Shown here: positions 28,695 to 38,007 of the stretch, piece by piece
How the letters are laid out: every line of letters begins with the position of its first letter
Numbering within the stretch: position 1 is the stretch's first letter
Assembly (NCBI RefSeq): GCF_023015615.1
Contig: NZ_JALKAJ010000003.1
Span: 248,001-312,000, forward strand
DNA from: Qipengyuania sp. S6317L1
Lineage (GTDB): Bacteria; Pseudomonadota; Alphaproteobacteria; Sphingomonadales; Sphingomonadaceae
Direction of reading: 5' to 3'
DNA length: 64,000 nt
The notes under the pieces: model-generated
What the model was told of the DNA's origin: nothing
Databases searched by the model: none
The model's input: the letters and a program-made list of their open reading frames with translations, nothing else
Translations under genes and position numbers: made by a program

Positions 28695-28723
28695 AGTTAG
28701 GTTCTCGAAAAATGGCTTTCAAG
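28695..28723 (-). promoter_or_regulatory. Candidate heat-shock (RpoH) promoter for hsp20
   Basis: Minus strand: CTTGAA (28718-28723), 17-base spacer, CTAACT (28695-28700). CTTGAA fits the -35 box of alphaproteobacterial RpoH promoters; the -10 box is only a moderate match. The transcript would begin just before the ROSE-like leader. Confidence 0.5.
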
Positions 28724-28755
28724 AGGTTCTTGAGGCATAAAAACGGGATTGAAAC

Positions 28756-29019
28756 ATGACAGCTCCAACGATCGATATTTACACCAAATTCGCATGCCCA
28801 TTTTGCGTGCGCGCCAAGCATTTGCTCGACAAAAAGGGCGCGGCTTACAACGAATTTGACATCACGATGGGCGGCGAGAAGCGCGACGAAATGATGGAGC
28901 GTGCGCCGACGGCTCGCACCGTACCGCAGATATTCATTGGTGACACGCACGTAGGCGGTTCAGACGATCTTGCAGCGCTTGAAGAAACGGGCCAACTCGA
29001 CGCGCTTCTGGCGGGGTAA
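28756..29019 (+). CDS. grxC: Glutaredoxin 3
   Basis: 87 residues, a lone dithiol glutaredoxin. Active site Cys14-Pro-Phe-Cys17. The cis-proline motif TVPQIF and the glutathione site GGSDDL are present. Reduces disulfides with glutathione. It leads a plus-strand run with the nitrilase-family gene (12 bases apart) and DUF1178, a common alphaproteobacterial order. Confidence 0.96.
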   Translation: MTAPTIDIYTKFACPFCVRAKHLLDKKGAAYNEFDITMGGEKRDEMMERAPTARTVPQIFIGDTHVGGSDDLAALEETGQLDALLAG

Positions 29020-29031
29020 GGCAACGCGCTG

Positions 29032-29850
29032 ATGCCGAAAATCGCAGTCCTTCAGATGACTTCGGGGATAGATGCCGAGGCAAATTTCGACACTATTGCA
29101 GCGGCTGCTGGTGAGGCTGCGGGCGAGGGTGCCAAGGTGCTTTTTACCCCGGAAATGGCGCTCTTGCTGGATCGCAATCGCAAGCGTGCCGGACAATGGA
29201 TTACCAGCGAACGTCCGAGCGAATTGATAGAACGCTTGGCCCAATTGGCATCAGATCTCGAAATCGACATTTGCATGGGTTCAGCGCCCGTCGCTGGGAG
29301 CGACGACAAGTACGCCAATCGCACCTTTTATCTATCTGCATCGGGCGCGCCTCCGGTCACCTACGATAAGATCCACATGTTTGATGTTGAGCTTTCAACC
29401 GGCGAAACGTGGCGCGAGAGCAGTGCGTATCAAGCGGGTGATGAAGTGGTCACACTCGAGGATACGCCCGTCGGCAGGTTGGGCCTGACTATCTGTTATG
29501 ACATGCGGTTTCCGGCCTTGTTCGAAACGCTTGGCCAAAGAAAGTGCGACGCCATCGCCATTCCTGCGGCCTTCACCAGGCCCACGGGCAAAGCACATTG
29601 GCATGTCCTCCTTCGAGCGCGTGCGATTGAGGCAAGCGCTTTCGTGATCGCCGCTGCCCAAGTGGGCAAGCACGAAGACGGGCGCGAAACTTATGGTCAT
29701 TCACTCGTCGTTGACCCTTGGGGCGAGGTGCTGTTGGACATGGGCGGTGATCAACCTGGCCTTGCCTTTTGCGACATAGACCTTGGCCGCATCACCGAAG
29801 TTCGTGCGCAGGTCCCAAGCCTTGCCAATCGTCGCAAAATTCCCAACTAG
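29032..29850 (+). CDS. Nitrilase-superfamily amidohydrolase (Nit1/YbeM-like)
   Basis: 272 residues. The triad Glu41 (FTPEMA), Lys113 (YDKIHMFD) and Cys155 (LTICYDMRFP) is complete. The YDKIHMFDV and RFPALFE context fits the Nit branch, whose members clear deaminated glutathione; the position directly after glutaredoxin agrees with a thiol-repair role. That substrate is inferred, not shown. Confidence 0.88.
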   Translation: MPKIAVLQMTSGIDAEANFDTIAAAAGEAAGEGAKVLFTPEMALLLDRNRKRAGQWITSERPSELIERLAQLASDLEIDICMGSAPVAGSDDKYANRTFYLSASGAPPVTYDKIHMFDVELSTGETWRESSAYQAGDEVVTLEDTPVGRLGLTICYDMRFPALFETLGQRKCDAIAIPAAFTRPTGKAHWHVLLRARAIEASAFVIAAAQVGKHEDGRETYGHSLVVDPWGEVLLDMGGDQPGLAFCDIDLGRITEVRAQVPSLANRRKIPN

Positions 29851-29859
29851 CAAACCGTA

Positions 29860-30354
29860 ATGATTGTCTTTGACCTCCATTGTGAGCACGGCCACCGATT
29901 TGAGGGGTGGTTTAAATCATCTTCCGATTACGAAGAGCAAAAGACACGTGGGCTCGTCACCTGTCCGGAATGTGCCACTGATGCAGTGAGCAAGGCTCCC
30001 ATGGCGCCTGCTGTTCCTGCAAAGGGCAACAGCAAGCCGGACCGTGCGCTCGCATCGCGACCTGAGCAGCAGTCAGCCCCCGGCGAGGGAAAAGCTGTGA
30101 CCAACGCGCCGCCTCCAGCAGAGGTGCAAAAGGCGATGGAAGCGCTGGCCAAAGCGCAGGCCAAGGCTCTGGAAAACAGCACCTATGTGGGCAAGAACTT
30201 CGTCAAGGAGGCGCGCGAAATGCACTATGGAGAGCGCGACGAGGCCCCCATTCATGGGCAGGCGAGCCTAGAGGAAGCCAAAGAACTCGCCGAGGAAGGC
30301 GTGCCCGTCGCGCCGCTTCCCTTTCCTGTGGCTCCACCTGATAAGCTTAATTGA
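29860..30354 (+). CDS. DUF1178 family protein
   Basis: 164 residues. The N-terminal zinc-ribbon-like part has Cys8 and the CPEC pair at about 35-38, with the start MIVFDLHCEHGHRFEGWFKS typical of DUF1178. The middle is low-complexity (Ala, Pro, Lys). The C-terminal part, with EAREMHYGERDEAPIHGQAS, is the second conserved block of the family. Function unknown. Nine bases after the amidohydrolase. Confidence 0.9.
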   Translation: MIVFDLHCEHGHRFEGWFKSSSDYEEQKTRGLVTCPECATDAVSKAPMAPAVPAKGNSKPDRALASRPEQQSAPGEGKAVTNAPPPAEVQKAMEALAKAQAKALENSTYVGKNFVKEAREMHYGERDEAPIHGQASLEEAKELAEEGVPVAPLPFPVAPPDKLN

Positions 30355-30409
30355 ACAAAGCCCAATTGATCACCGCGCACACGCTGCTATGGCAGTGGCC
30401 GCTTGGATT

Positions 30410-30486
30410 GGCCCCGTAGCTCAGCCGGATAGAGCACCAGATTCCTAATCTGGGGGCCGCGTGTTCGAATCACGCCGGGGTCACCA
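30410..30486 (+). tRNA. tRNA-Arg, anticodon CCU
   Basis: 77 bases with the CCA end encoded. Acceptor stem GGCCCCG with CGGGGTC, D arm with GCTC/GAGC, anticodon stem CCAGA/TCTGG around loop TTCCTAA, and T arm with GTTCGAATC. Anticodon CCT reads AGG codons. It follows DUF1178 on the same strand with its own spacing of 55 bases. Confidence 0.97.
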
Positions 30487-30534
30487 AGCGTCACTTTTTA
30501 CGCACGCCCATTCGGGTGCGCATCCGCGCTAGAC

Positions 30535-30552
30535 GGGCAGGCAAGCTGCCCC
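30535..30552. terminator. Hairpin between tRNA-Arg and ggt
   Basis: GGGCAG-N5-CTGCCC, without a clear U run. It lies between convergent units and may help stop ggt or the tRNA transcript. A weaker imperfect hairpin lies at about 30500-30522, after TTTTT. Confidence 0.35.
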
Positions 30553-30580
30553 CGCCAGTCGCCCTTCCGGCCCTTCGGGA

Positions 30581-32359
30581 TCAGTAGCCGCTCGCTTGAC
30601 CGTCCTTGCGCATCTCGGTTGCGCCGGCATAGACGCCGGTTTCCGCATCGCGCATAATCGCCTGATAACCGCCGAACATGATGCCGTCGGAAACCACGCG
30701 GACATTGTGACCCATCGAGCGCAAGGTTTCGATGGTTTCGGCCGGAATACCGGGTTCCACATTCAATGTACCCAGATCATCGTCAATCGGCCCGTCGAGG
30801 CTGTCGGTGGGTTGCCGTCCGCCATCGTGATTGATGCGCGCAGCATCGCCTGCTTCCTGGATGTTCATGCCGAAATCGACCATGTTGACAAGCACTTGCA
30901 CGTGCCCTTGCGGCTGCATTCCTCCGCCCATCAAACCAAGCGTCATGAAGGGCTCTCCGTCTTTCTTCACGAACGCCGGAATGATCGTGTGGAACGGGCG
31001 CTTCGAAGGCTCGTATGCGTTAGGGTGCTCAGGATCGAGGCTGAAAAGTTCGCCGCGGTCCTGGAACATGAAGCCGAGGCCATCGGGCACCAGACCGCCG
31101 CCCATGCCGCGATAGTTAGATTGGATGAGGCTCACCATCATTCCGTTTTTGTCGGTGACGGTGAGATATGTGGTGTCTCCTTCGCCCTCAAGCTTGGGCT
31201 CGCCGGGGGCAAAGACCGGCGTCGCTTTCTCTGGGTCGATCAGTGCAAAGCGTTCTTTTCCATATTCTTCGCTTAGCAATTCTTCTGGCAAGGCGGAGAA
31301 ATCGGGATCGGCATAGAATCGCGCGACATCGGCATAGGCTAGGCGCTTGGCTTCGGTGATGTAATGGATCACCTCCGGGCTGCCACGTTCCCATTGGCGA
31401 AGGTCCACATTCTTCAGAATGTTGACCATCTGCAAAGCTGCAAAGCCTTGGCCGTTTGGCGGAAGCTCGCATAGCTCATAACCATCGCGGTATTCAGCGC
31501 AGCCCACATCCACCCATTCGCTGGTGTGATTGGCGAAATCTTCCATCGTGTAGGCAGAACCCTGACGTTGAAGATAATCCACCATGACCTTGGCCAGGTC
31601 ACCTTCGTAAAAGGCATTGCGCCCCTCGCGCCCGATTGTCTCGAGCGTGTTGGCAAGATCAGGGTTTTTGAAAAGGTCACCAGCTTCGGGCGCGCCGTTG
31701 GCAAAATAGGTTGCGCGCGCATTTTCGAATTCGAACGGGAAGCTCTCAAGCCGGTTTTCGTAAGCGCGCAGGCTACGGTCGAAATACATCGCGATCACCG
31801 GCGCAACGGGATGGCCGCCGCGCGCATACGCGACCGTTGGCGCCAATACATCATTCATCGGCATGGAGCCGAAGCGTTCGTGCATGGCGAACCAGCCATC
31901 GACTGTGCCGGGAATGGTGACGGGCAGGGGGCCCACTGGTGGCAGGGCATCGGCGCCATCCAGTTTTTCAAGCAGGTCATCGAGGGTTTGACCCGAAGGG
32001 GAACGGCCCGAGCCATTGAGGCCGTGAAGTTCGCCAGTTTTTGGATCGTAGATGATCGCGAACAGATCACCGCCAATGCCGTTGCCAGTCGGCTCCATGA
32101 GGCCGAGTGCTGCGTTCGCTGCGATCGCGGCGTCCACGGCATTGCCGCCTTCACGAAGGATCTGGAGTGCGATTTGCGTCGCCAGCGGATGGGCGGTCGC
32201 TGCCATGCCGTTTTCGGCATAGACCGGACTGCGCGACCAATTGGCCCCTACAGGCCTGCCGCCTGCACCGATTTGTTCTTCGACAGGTTTTTGCGTTTCT
32301 GCGGCAACAGGCGAAGCAATCAACGCAATAAGGGAAGCGGCGGCGGCGAGAGTTCTCAT
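30581..32359 (-). CDS. ggt: Gamma-glutamyltransferase (glutathione hydrolase)
   Basis: 592 residues, periplasmic: signal peptide 1-20 ending SPVAA. Cleaves the gamma-glutamyl bond of glutathione. The proenzyme self-cleaves before the nucleophile Thr396 (GDTTYLTVTD). GGNAVDAAIA, GNGIGGD and the SNYRGMGGG loop, then LGLMGGGMQPQGHVQ near the end, confirm the family. A PepSY protein gene lies 10 bases upstream on the same strand. Confidence 0.95.
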   Translation of the reverse strand: MRTLAAAASLIALIASPVAAETQKPVEEQIGAGGRPVGANWSRSPVYAENGMAATAHPLATQIALQILREGGNAVDAAIAANAALGLMEPTGNGIGGDLFAIIYDPKTGELHGLNGSGRSPSGQTLDDLLEKLDGADALPPVGPLPVTIPGTVDGWFAMHERFGSMPMNDVLAPTVAYARGGHPVAPVIAMYFDRSLRAYENRLESFPFEFENARATYFANGAPEAGDLFKNPDLANTLETIGREGRNAFYEGDLAKVMVDYLQRQGSAYTMEDFANHTSEWVDVGCAEYRDGYELCELPPNGQGFAALQMVNILKNVDLRQWERGSPEVIHYITEAKRLAYADVARFYADPDFSALPEELLSEEYGKERFALIDPEKATPVFAPGEPKLEGEGDTTYLTVTDKNGMMVSLIQSNYRGMGGGLVPDGLGFMFQDRGELFSLDPEHPNAYEPSKRPFHTIIPAFVKKDGEPFMTLGLMGGGMQPQGHVQVLVNMVDFGMNIQEAGDAARINHDGGRQPTDSLDGPIDDDLGTLNVEPGIPAETIETLRSMGHNVRVVSDGIMFGGYQAIMRDAETGVYAGATEMRKDGQASGY

Positions 32360-32369
32360 GGAATGGCCC

Positions 32370-32915
32370 CTAGTTTGTGACGGGTTTCGATGCGGCCTTC
32401 TTGGTCCGCTTCTTTTTCGATTTCGCTAGATATGGCAACAAGAAGAGGTACGCCCCGGTTCCCCACATAATGATGAGGATGACGCCAACCGGCAGAAAAA
32501 CGTAAAGCTTCACCCAGTCGGCGAACCACGACCCATCGTGAATTGCCTCAATTGTGTCGGAACGGCGGTAGGCAACTTTGAGCACCTCGGCTGTCGCGGT
32601 GTCGACCTGAACCTCCCAGCCTGAATTGGCGCGAAGTTTTGCAATTCCTCGGTCCACGCGCAGGTCGATCCGGTCGATGTCGGTCCAGTCCTGAATGCCG
32701 GCTTCAGGGTGCTGGCTCGCCGCATCGACCATTTGCTCATACGAGATGGTGGGGATTGTATCCTCAACGGCGCCTCTTTCGGTGCCGGGTTGGATCCACT
32801 CAACCTCTTTTTTGAGCATGAGGAACCCGCCAGCCACAAACATGATGGCCGCAGGGATGAATACAGCGACAGAGAGCCAGTAATGGACCTGACGAAACAA
32901 GCGTTTTGCGTTCAT
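32370..32915 (-). CDS. PepSY-domain membrane protein
   Basis: 181 residues. Membrane helices at about 13-35 and 137-160 with a periplasmic PepSY region between, and a Lys-rich cytoplasmic end. This is the short form of the PiuB/PepSY-TM class, often found near secreted peptidases or iron uptake genes. The pairing with ggt (10-base gap) hints at a joint role in periplasmic peptide handling, which is inference. Confidence 0.85.
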   Translation of the reverse strand: MNAKRLFRQVHYWLSVAVFIPAAIMFVAGGFLMLKKEVEWIQPGTERGAVEDTIPTISYEQMVDAASQHPEAGIQDWTDIDRIDLRVDRGIAKLRANSGWEVQVDTATAEVLKVAYRRSDTIEAIHDGSWFADWVKLYVFLPVGVILIIMWGTGAYLFLLPYLAKSKKKRTKKAASKPVTN

Positions 32916-32982
32916 TGTCTCTCAACTGAAGCGGGGGCCGCCCGAAGACAAGCCCCCAGCATCTTTTCTTTTCGATCGCAGG

Positions 32983-35900
32983 TTATTGGGGAAGCGCGCT
33001 GCCCGCAACCCAGGGGGCACCAGCAGCTTCAAGCTCGACCTCAAAGCCAGGAATGGTGCTTTCGGTGAGCGTGCGCAGACGGCTTTGAATGTCGGTAAAT
33101 TCTGCCTGAGCGTAGCCGAACTGGTCGCGGTGCGATTGTGTCGGGCCATAGGTCGATGCGCCAAGACCCATCATCACCATACCCAGACGGCTGCGAACGG
33201 TTGGCTGCGTGCGCTCCCCAATGACTTCGCGTGCCTGATTGCCATTAAGAAGACCATTGAGTGCATTCGCCTCATTGCGGATTGCTGCAAGGCGGTTGTC
33301 GAGTGCGGTCGGATCGCCGCCAGCCCGCTCGACCGCGACTTGCATCAGATCGATGCGTTTCTGAGTTTCATCAAGCGTGTTCGCAAAAGCTGTCACCTTG
33401 CGGTCGAAGGCAGCAACCTCTGCCCAGAAGTCTGCCGCATCGGGCTGTGCCGGAAGAGCACCCTCGCGAAGCCGTTCCACCATGAACGGCTTTGGCCCCA
33501 CAAGCTCGGTTGTGACACCGCGCACCCGCTTCGAAAGCGAGACGGTGTATTGACCGGGGCTTGCAAGGAAGCCGCTGCCGTCCGAATTTGGACGTGGCAT
33601 ACGCGTCACAGCCGATTGGCTGGGGTATCGAAGGTCCCAATTGACGCGGTGGAAGCCTTTCTTGGCCGGACCCTTGATACGGCGCACCACATTGCCATCC
33701 ATATCGCGCACGGTGAGATAGATCGAAGGCTCTTCTTCCAAAAGCTCGGCAGTCAGGCTGTCAAAGTCTGGCAGTGGCGTATCGCCGCCTCGCTCGGCAA
33801 CGGGTTTTTCCCGCGCTTGGCGCATATCTTTCAGAGATTGAACGTCGTCTGAGAGATAATAGGTGAAGTTTGCACCAAATGGCGGGTTGGGCGCCCGGAA
33901 ATAGCCGTGGCCCTGACTGCCACCCTCGTCGAAGGCGAGCGGGTGCTGTTCGATGTACCACCACGCTTTGCGGCCCGGGAAGAGCATCGCCTCTTGGGAA
34001 AGGCTCGCTTCGTTAATTTCGCGCAAGGGCGAGATATCATCGACGATGAAGAAGCCACGGCCAAAGCTGGCTGCAACAAGATCATCTTCGCGGCGTTGGA
34101 TCGTCACATCGCGGAACGCAATCGTCGGAGCATCGCCAGTCATCCTGACCCACTTCTGACCGCCATCGAGGCTGAAGAACAGTGCAAATTCGGTCGCAGT
34201 GAAAAGCAGGTTCGGGTTTTCGTGATCCTGAACGATGCGCCAGACGAGGTGGCGATCAGGGATATTGCTCTTGATCGAGGTCCACGTGCGGCCACGGTTC
34301 GTGCTCTTCAAAAGGTACGGCTTGAAGTCACCATATTTGTGATTGTCGAGCGCGACATAGACAGTGTTCACATCGAAAAGATCAGCGCGGATGTCGTTGA
34401 CGTAGGCGGTCGATGGGACCCCCGGAAGCGAGCCGACTTCGATCCGGCGCCAGTTCGCGCCGCCATCTTCGGTCACCTGGATCAGGCCATCGTCAGTCCC
34501 GACATACAGAAGGTTTTCATCCAGCGGGCTTTCACCAATGTTCGCAATCGTGTTGTATTGTCCCATGGCCAGCAGGTCCCAGCCTGCATCCCAGCTCCAC
34601 TGACGGCCCTGAACAGGCAGGCGCAGGCGGTTTTCGTTGCGGGTGAGGTCGGGTGAAATTGCCCGCCAGCTATCCCCGCGATCATCCGAACGCCACAAAC
34701 GCTGCGAGGCGTGGTAAATGCGCGTAGGCTGGTGCGCGCTCACCAGAATGGGCGCATCCCAGTTGAAACGGGCAATCGGTTCGCCGGGCGCGGCTTGCGG
34801 TTGGATGTGGACAATTTCGCCAGTGATGCGGTCGACGCGGGCCAGATTACCCTGCTGCCATTGCGCATACATGATGTCGGGGTTGCCCGGCTCGGTCGCG
34901 GACTGGTGCCCGTCAGCAAACAGCGTGATGAACCAGTCGTCGTTGCGGATGCCGTGACGGTTGTCGGTCCGCGACGGACCGCCTTGCGAATTGTTGTCCT
35001 GTGTCCCGCCATAAACGAAGTAGAACGGCTCAGCGTCATCGACCGCTACTTTGTAGAACTGCGTGATCGGCAGGTTGTTGATGAAGCGCCAGGTTTTGGT
35101 GTGGTCATAGCTTTCATAAAGACCACCATCGGAGCCAAACAGCACGTAGTCGGGATCATCCGGCCGGAAGGCAAGTGCATGGTCGTCCACGTGTTTCAGA
35201 TCGTTGTTGAGGCCGCTGAATGTCTTGCCACCGTCGTTCGAAATCTGCGAGGTGTTCGACATCAGGTAAATGCGGTCGAAGTGGTGCGGGCTTGCATAGA
35301 GCTCTTGGTAATAGTGCGGCCCCGTGCCGCCCGACACGGTGTCGGACATCTTGGTCCAGCTGGACCCGCGGTCGGCCGAACGCCAGATACCGCCTTCGCG
35401 ACGGTCGGTTTCAATCGCTGCGTAAACGATGTCGGGCCGCATGGGAGAAATGGCGAGGCCGATCTTGCCCATATTGCCTTGGGGAAGCCCGGTTTTAAGC
35501 TCAGACCAGGTTTCTCCACCGTCTTCCGAGCGCCAGATGCCACTTTCCGGTCCGCCGCCGACATATGCAGCGATCGTGCGATGGCGTTGCCAGGTGGTCG
35601 CATAAAGGCGGTCAGGGTTGCGCGGGTCGATGATGAGATCGCCTGACCCGGTGTATTCGTTGTCCGAAGAAAGAACGAGATTCCAAGTTTCACCGCCGTC
35701 GGTGGTCTTGTAAACGCCTCGCTCGCCGCCGGGGCTCCAGACCGGACCTTGCGCCGCGACCCAGACGGTGTTCGAATCTTCAGGGTGAACGATGATCTTG
35801 CCGATCCGCTCGGACCCTTTTAGCCCCATATTCTTCCAGCTTTTACCGCCGTCTTCAGAAAGATAAATTCCGTCGCCATAGGCAAGGTGACGCCCGCCGT

Positions 35901-36267
35901 GGTTTTCACCGGTGCCAACCCAGATGCGGCTCGGGTCACTGGGGTCAAGCGCGAGCGAGCCGATGGAATAGGAACCTTGACCATCGAACAGACTGGTCCA
36001 GGTGGTTCCCGCATTCTCCGTTTTCCAAACGCCGCCAGAGCCCACCGCGACGTACCAGGTAGCCGGTTCGTCGGGCACAATGGCGATGTCCGCGATGCGG
36101 CCCGACATGAATGCAGGACCAATTCCGCGAAGTTTGAAGGCTTCAAAGGTGCCGCTCGACAAAGCCGGTTTGTCGCTGTCGTCTTGCGCAAAAGCGGAAG
36201 TGCCAAGACCAGAAAAGGCGAGCCCAAGGACCGCCGTTAGCGTTACGAAGAATTTTTGAAGCGACAT
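32983..36267 (-). CDS. Secreted VPS10/BNR-repeat beta-propeller protein
   Basis: 1094 residues. Signal peptide 1-27 ending SAFA. Residues about 40-800 hold many Asp-box repeats of the type S-x-D-G-G-x-T-W (for example EDGGKSWK, TTDGGETWN, EDGGETWS, EDGGANWRR, TNRGRTWTS), which build beta-propellers like those of sortilin VPS10 and sialidases. The C-terminal 250 residues form a separate domain with DLRYPSQ, as seen in this bacterial family. Often annotated as a glycosyl hydrolase, but no catalytic set is evident. A 510-base gap lies upstream. Confidence 0.85.
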   Translation of the reverse strand: MSLQKFFVTLTAVLGLAFSGLGTSAFAQDDSDKPALSSGTFEAFKLRGIGPAFMSGRIADIAIVPDEPATWYVAVGSGGVWKTENAGTTWTSLFDGQGSYSIGSLALDPSDPSRIWVGTGENHGGRHLAYGDGIYLSEDGGKSWKNMGLKGSERIGKIIVHPEDSNTVWVAAQGPVWSPGGERGVYKTTDGGETWNLVLSSDNEYTGSGDLIIDPRNPDRLYATTWQRHRTIAAYVGGGPESGIWRSEDGGETWSELKTGLPQGNMGKIGLAISPMRPDIVYAAIETDRREGGIWRSADRGSSWTKMSDTVSGGTGPHYYQELYASPHHFDRIYLMSNTSQISNDGGKTFSGLNNDLKHVDDHALAFRPDDPDYVLFGSDGGLYESYDHTKTWRFINNLPITQFYKVAVDDAEPFYFVYGGTQDNNSQGGPSRTDNRHGIRNDDWFITLFADGHQSATEPGNPDIMYAQWQQGNLARVDRITGEIVHIQPQAAPGEPIARFNWDAPILVSAHQPTRIYHASQRLWRSDDRGDSWRAISPDLTRNENRLRLPVQGRQWSWDAGWDLLAMGQYNTIANIGESPLDENLLYVGTDDGLIQVTEDGGANWRRIEVGSLPGVPSTAYVNDIRADLFDVNTVYVALDNHKYGDFKPYLLKSTNRGRTWTSIKSNIPDRHLVWRIVQDHENPNLLFTATEFALFFSLDGGQKWVRMTGDAPTIAFRDVTIQRREDDLVAASFGRGFFIVDDISPLREINEASLSQEAMLFPGRKAWWYIEQHPLAFDEGGSQGHGYFRAPNPPFGANFTYYLSDDVQSLKDMRQAREKPVAERGGDTPLPDFDSLTAELLEEEPSIYLTVRDMDGNVVRRIKGPAKKGFHRVNWDLRYPSQSAVTRMPRPNSDGSGFLASPGQYTVSLSKRVRGVTTELVGPKPFMVERLREGALPAQPDAADFWAEVAAFDRKVTAFANTLDETQKRIDLMQVAVERAGGDPTALDNRLAAIRNEANALNGLLNGNQAREVIGERTQPTVRSRLGMVMMGLGASTYGPTQSHRDQFGYAQAEFTDIQSRLRTLTESTIPGFEVELEAAGAPWVAGSALPQ

Positions 36268-36778
36268 ATAACCCCCGTGTCGCAGGAGGCGTCCCCTGCG
36301 AGAGTTTAACCAAGACAGCCAGCTTGAACCGCGTAGCCCCTTACGTCCGATGGCTAGGCTCTCATTATCTCCCCTTCAAGGAAGAAGCCCCGACCTGCCG
36401 ATGAACATTGATGGATCAAAAGCTCTTTCGCGCGGCTCAACCGCAAGGTGAAACCGATGAACGACATATTGAGGCGGACCAGCGTCAAGACGGCGAGGGT
36501 GTGTCTATTTCGGATAATTAGCGGCGCCTTGAAAAAAGGGCGCTCGGCAATTCCGTGAACAGCAGGCTGTTCGGAAAAAGTGCCGTAGCGCCCTTTTAAT
36601 AACGGCCCGTCTCACGATCAGGCCGGGGTGGCTATGAGATCACTCGGATGGAACCGGAAAAGTGGGAGCCAGCCTCCCGCCCTCGGTATGATCCTTAGCG
36701 GCCTCTTCACTTTGTTTAGACCTCGCCGGCCTAAGATACACTAGCGAATGCCTAGGGACTGTTACCTAGTGTTTGCAC
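36268..36778. other. 510-base gap with terminator and possible structured RNA
   Basis: No gene longer than about 16 codons. Next to the VPS10 gene is a 6-base stem CGCAGG/CCTGCG (around 36280-36300). A very strong compound hairpin lies at 36534-36597. A 6-base closing stem GGCCGG (36621-36626) with CCGGCC (36726-36731) bounds a 111-base domain that has inner helices, including GGGAG/CTCCC. ACACTAG/CTAGTGT (about 36738-36774) lies next to the MFS stop and may end that transcript. Read on the minus strand, domain plus hairpin look like an independent RNA of about 200 bases; it matches no family I know. Confidence 0.5.
36534..36597 (-). terminator. Compound intrinsic terminator
   Basis: Stacked stems: AAAAGGGCGC/GCGCCCTTTT, CGGCA/TGCCG, TTCC/GGAA and GAACAG/CTGTTC around a 4-base loop. 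On the minus strand it ends in six U residues; the plus strand has TTTT. It is far stronger than needed for the MFS gene, whose stop lies 180 bases away. Confidence 0.8.
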
Positions 36779-37927
36779 CTAGATGCGTTCAGCCGAGGAG
36801 CGATAGGAATAGATCGACAGGGCGAGGACACTGATCGAAACAAGCGCCATCAGTGCACATGTTCCGGCCCATCCGGCCCAATCATACACGCTCGTTCCCA
36901 ATATGCTGCCCAAGGCACCGCCCACGAACATCAGCATGATATAGGATGTGGTTAGCCGTGTGCGGATTTCTGGCTCTTCGGTGAGGAAGGTCATGCGCCC
37001 CGTTACATCGATCGTGGGGCCGACCGCGTTGATGATAAAGAGGGGTACGATGATCTGCCACACCGATCCGCCAAGCGGATAGAGCAGCGCAATGCCAGCG
37101 CACTGCGCAATCGCGGCAATCATTCGCGCCCGGCGCGGGCCGATTTTGTCTGCGAGCTTTCCCAGCCGCGGCGTGACGAAGATGCTGACAATGGCAATGC
37201 CCGCAAGATAGCCGACCGTGTCGACCCCGTAGCCCATGTCATCGCCGGTCAGATAAAGCGCAAGGCCAAGCCAGATTGCGATGAAGCTTGCGAAGTTGAG
37301 CGCCTGGATAACGCCTCCGATAACCATATCCCGATTGGATCGGGCAATGGTAAAGACGGACAGGATGAGCGCGATGTAGCTGCTCCTTGGCCCCTTGTTC
37401 ACTTTACCTTCGCTTCGCATGGCAACGGGCAAACACACTGTAATCCCAGCCATGAGGACGACTGCGCACCAATAGACAGCGCGCCATCCGAAAGTTTCCG
37501 CGACAATGCCAGCGCCAACGCGCGCGACCAGAATGCCGAAGATTACGCCCACCGTCAGTAGCGCCATCACCTGTCCCAGCCGTTCTGGCGCGACACGTTT
37601 CGAGGCAAAGGTGGGGATGAGATAGGGCGCGATGGTGACAAAACCCAGAAGCGTCGAGGCGAGCGTGAAAAGCGCAAAGCTTTCAGCCAGAGCCATGCCA
37701 AGCATGAACACGCTCTGCGCGCCCACGAACACAAGACTGAGTGTCTTGTTCGAATAGCGATCGCCCAAGGGAAGAAGCAGGAGAATGCCAAACACGAGCG
37801 CGAGCTGGTTCAGTGCCGGGACAATCCCGATCTGAGCATCGCTTACGCCGAAACTATCGGCGACCTCACCTACAATCGGGTGGATGTAATAGGCATTGGC
37901 CGTGACAATCGCGACTGTCACGGCCAA
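36779..37927 (-). CDS. MFS transporter
   Basis: 382 residues with about 12 membrane helices. Start taken at TTG 37927, which has AGGAG six bases before it; the frame is open about 26 codons further, so a longer form beginning near the dehalogenase stop is possible. The N-terminal ANAYYIHPIVGEVADSFGVSDAQIGIVPALNQ and LPLGDRYSNK loop mark the major facilitator superfamily, drug/metabolite type. Substrate unknown. It lies directly downstream of the dehalogenase gene and may export or import a related compound. Confidence 0.88.
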   Translation of the reverse strand: MAVTVAIVTANAYYIHPIVGEVADSFGVSDAQIGIVPALNQLALVFGILLLLPLGDRYSNKTLSLVFVGAQSVFMLGMALAESFALFTLASTLLGFVTIAPYLIPTFASKRVAPERLGQVMALLTVGVIFGILVARVGAGIVAETFGWRAVYWCAVVLMAGITVCLPVAMRSEGKVNKGPRSSYIALILSVFTIARSNRDMVIGGVIQALNFASFIAIWLGLALYLTGDDMGYGVDTVGYLAGIAIVSIFVTPRLGKLADKIGPRRARMIAAIAQCAGIALLYPLGGSVWQIIVPLFIINAVGPTIDVTGRMTFLTEEPEIRTRLTTSYIMLMFVGGALGSILGTSVYDWAGWAGTCALMALVSISVLALSIYSYRSSAERI

Positions 37928-38007
37928 CGCATACTCCTGACCCTTGGTGAGATAGCCGAGCGATTGCGCCGATTGTTCCTTGGCAGGCTCGGGCGTGATG
38001 GAAGCGT

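Noticed and set aside
34711-35646. 311-codon plus-strand frame inside the VPS10/BNR gene
   Set aside because: The opposite strand holds continuous BNR repeats; the plus frame has no recognisable fold.
36600-36735. Known riboswitch or 6S/SRP/RNase P RNA in the 510-base gap
   Set aside because: I compared the conserved cores I know (cobalamin, glycine, SAM, moco, SRP tip, RNase P motifs) by eye and none is present; kept only as an unknown structured candidate.
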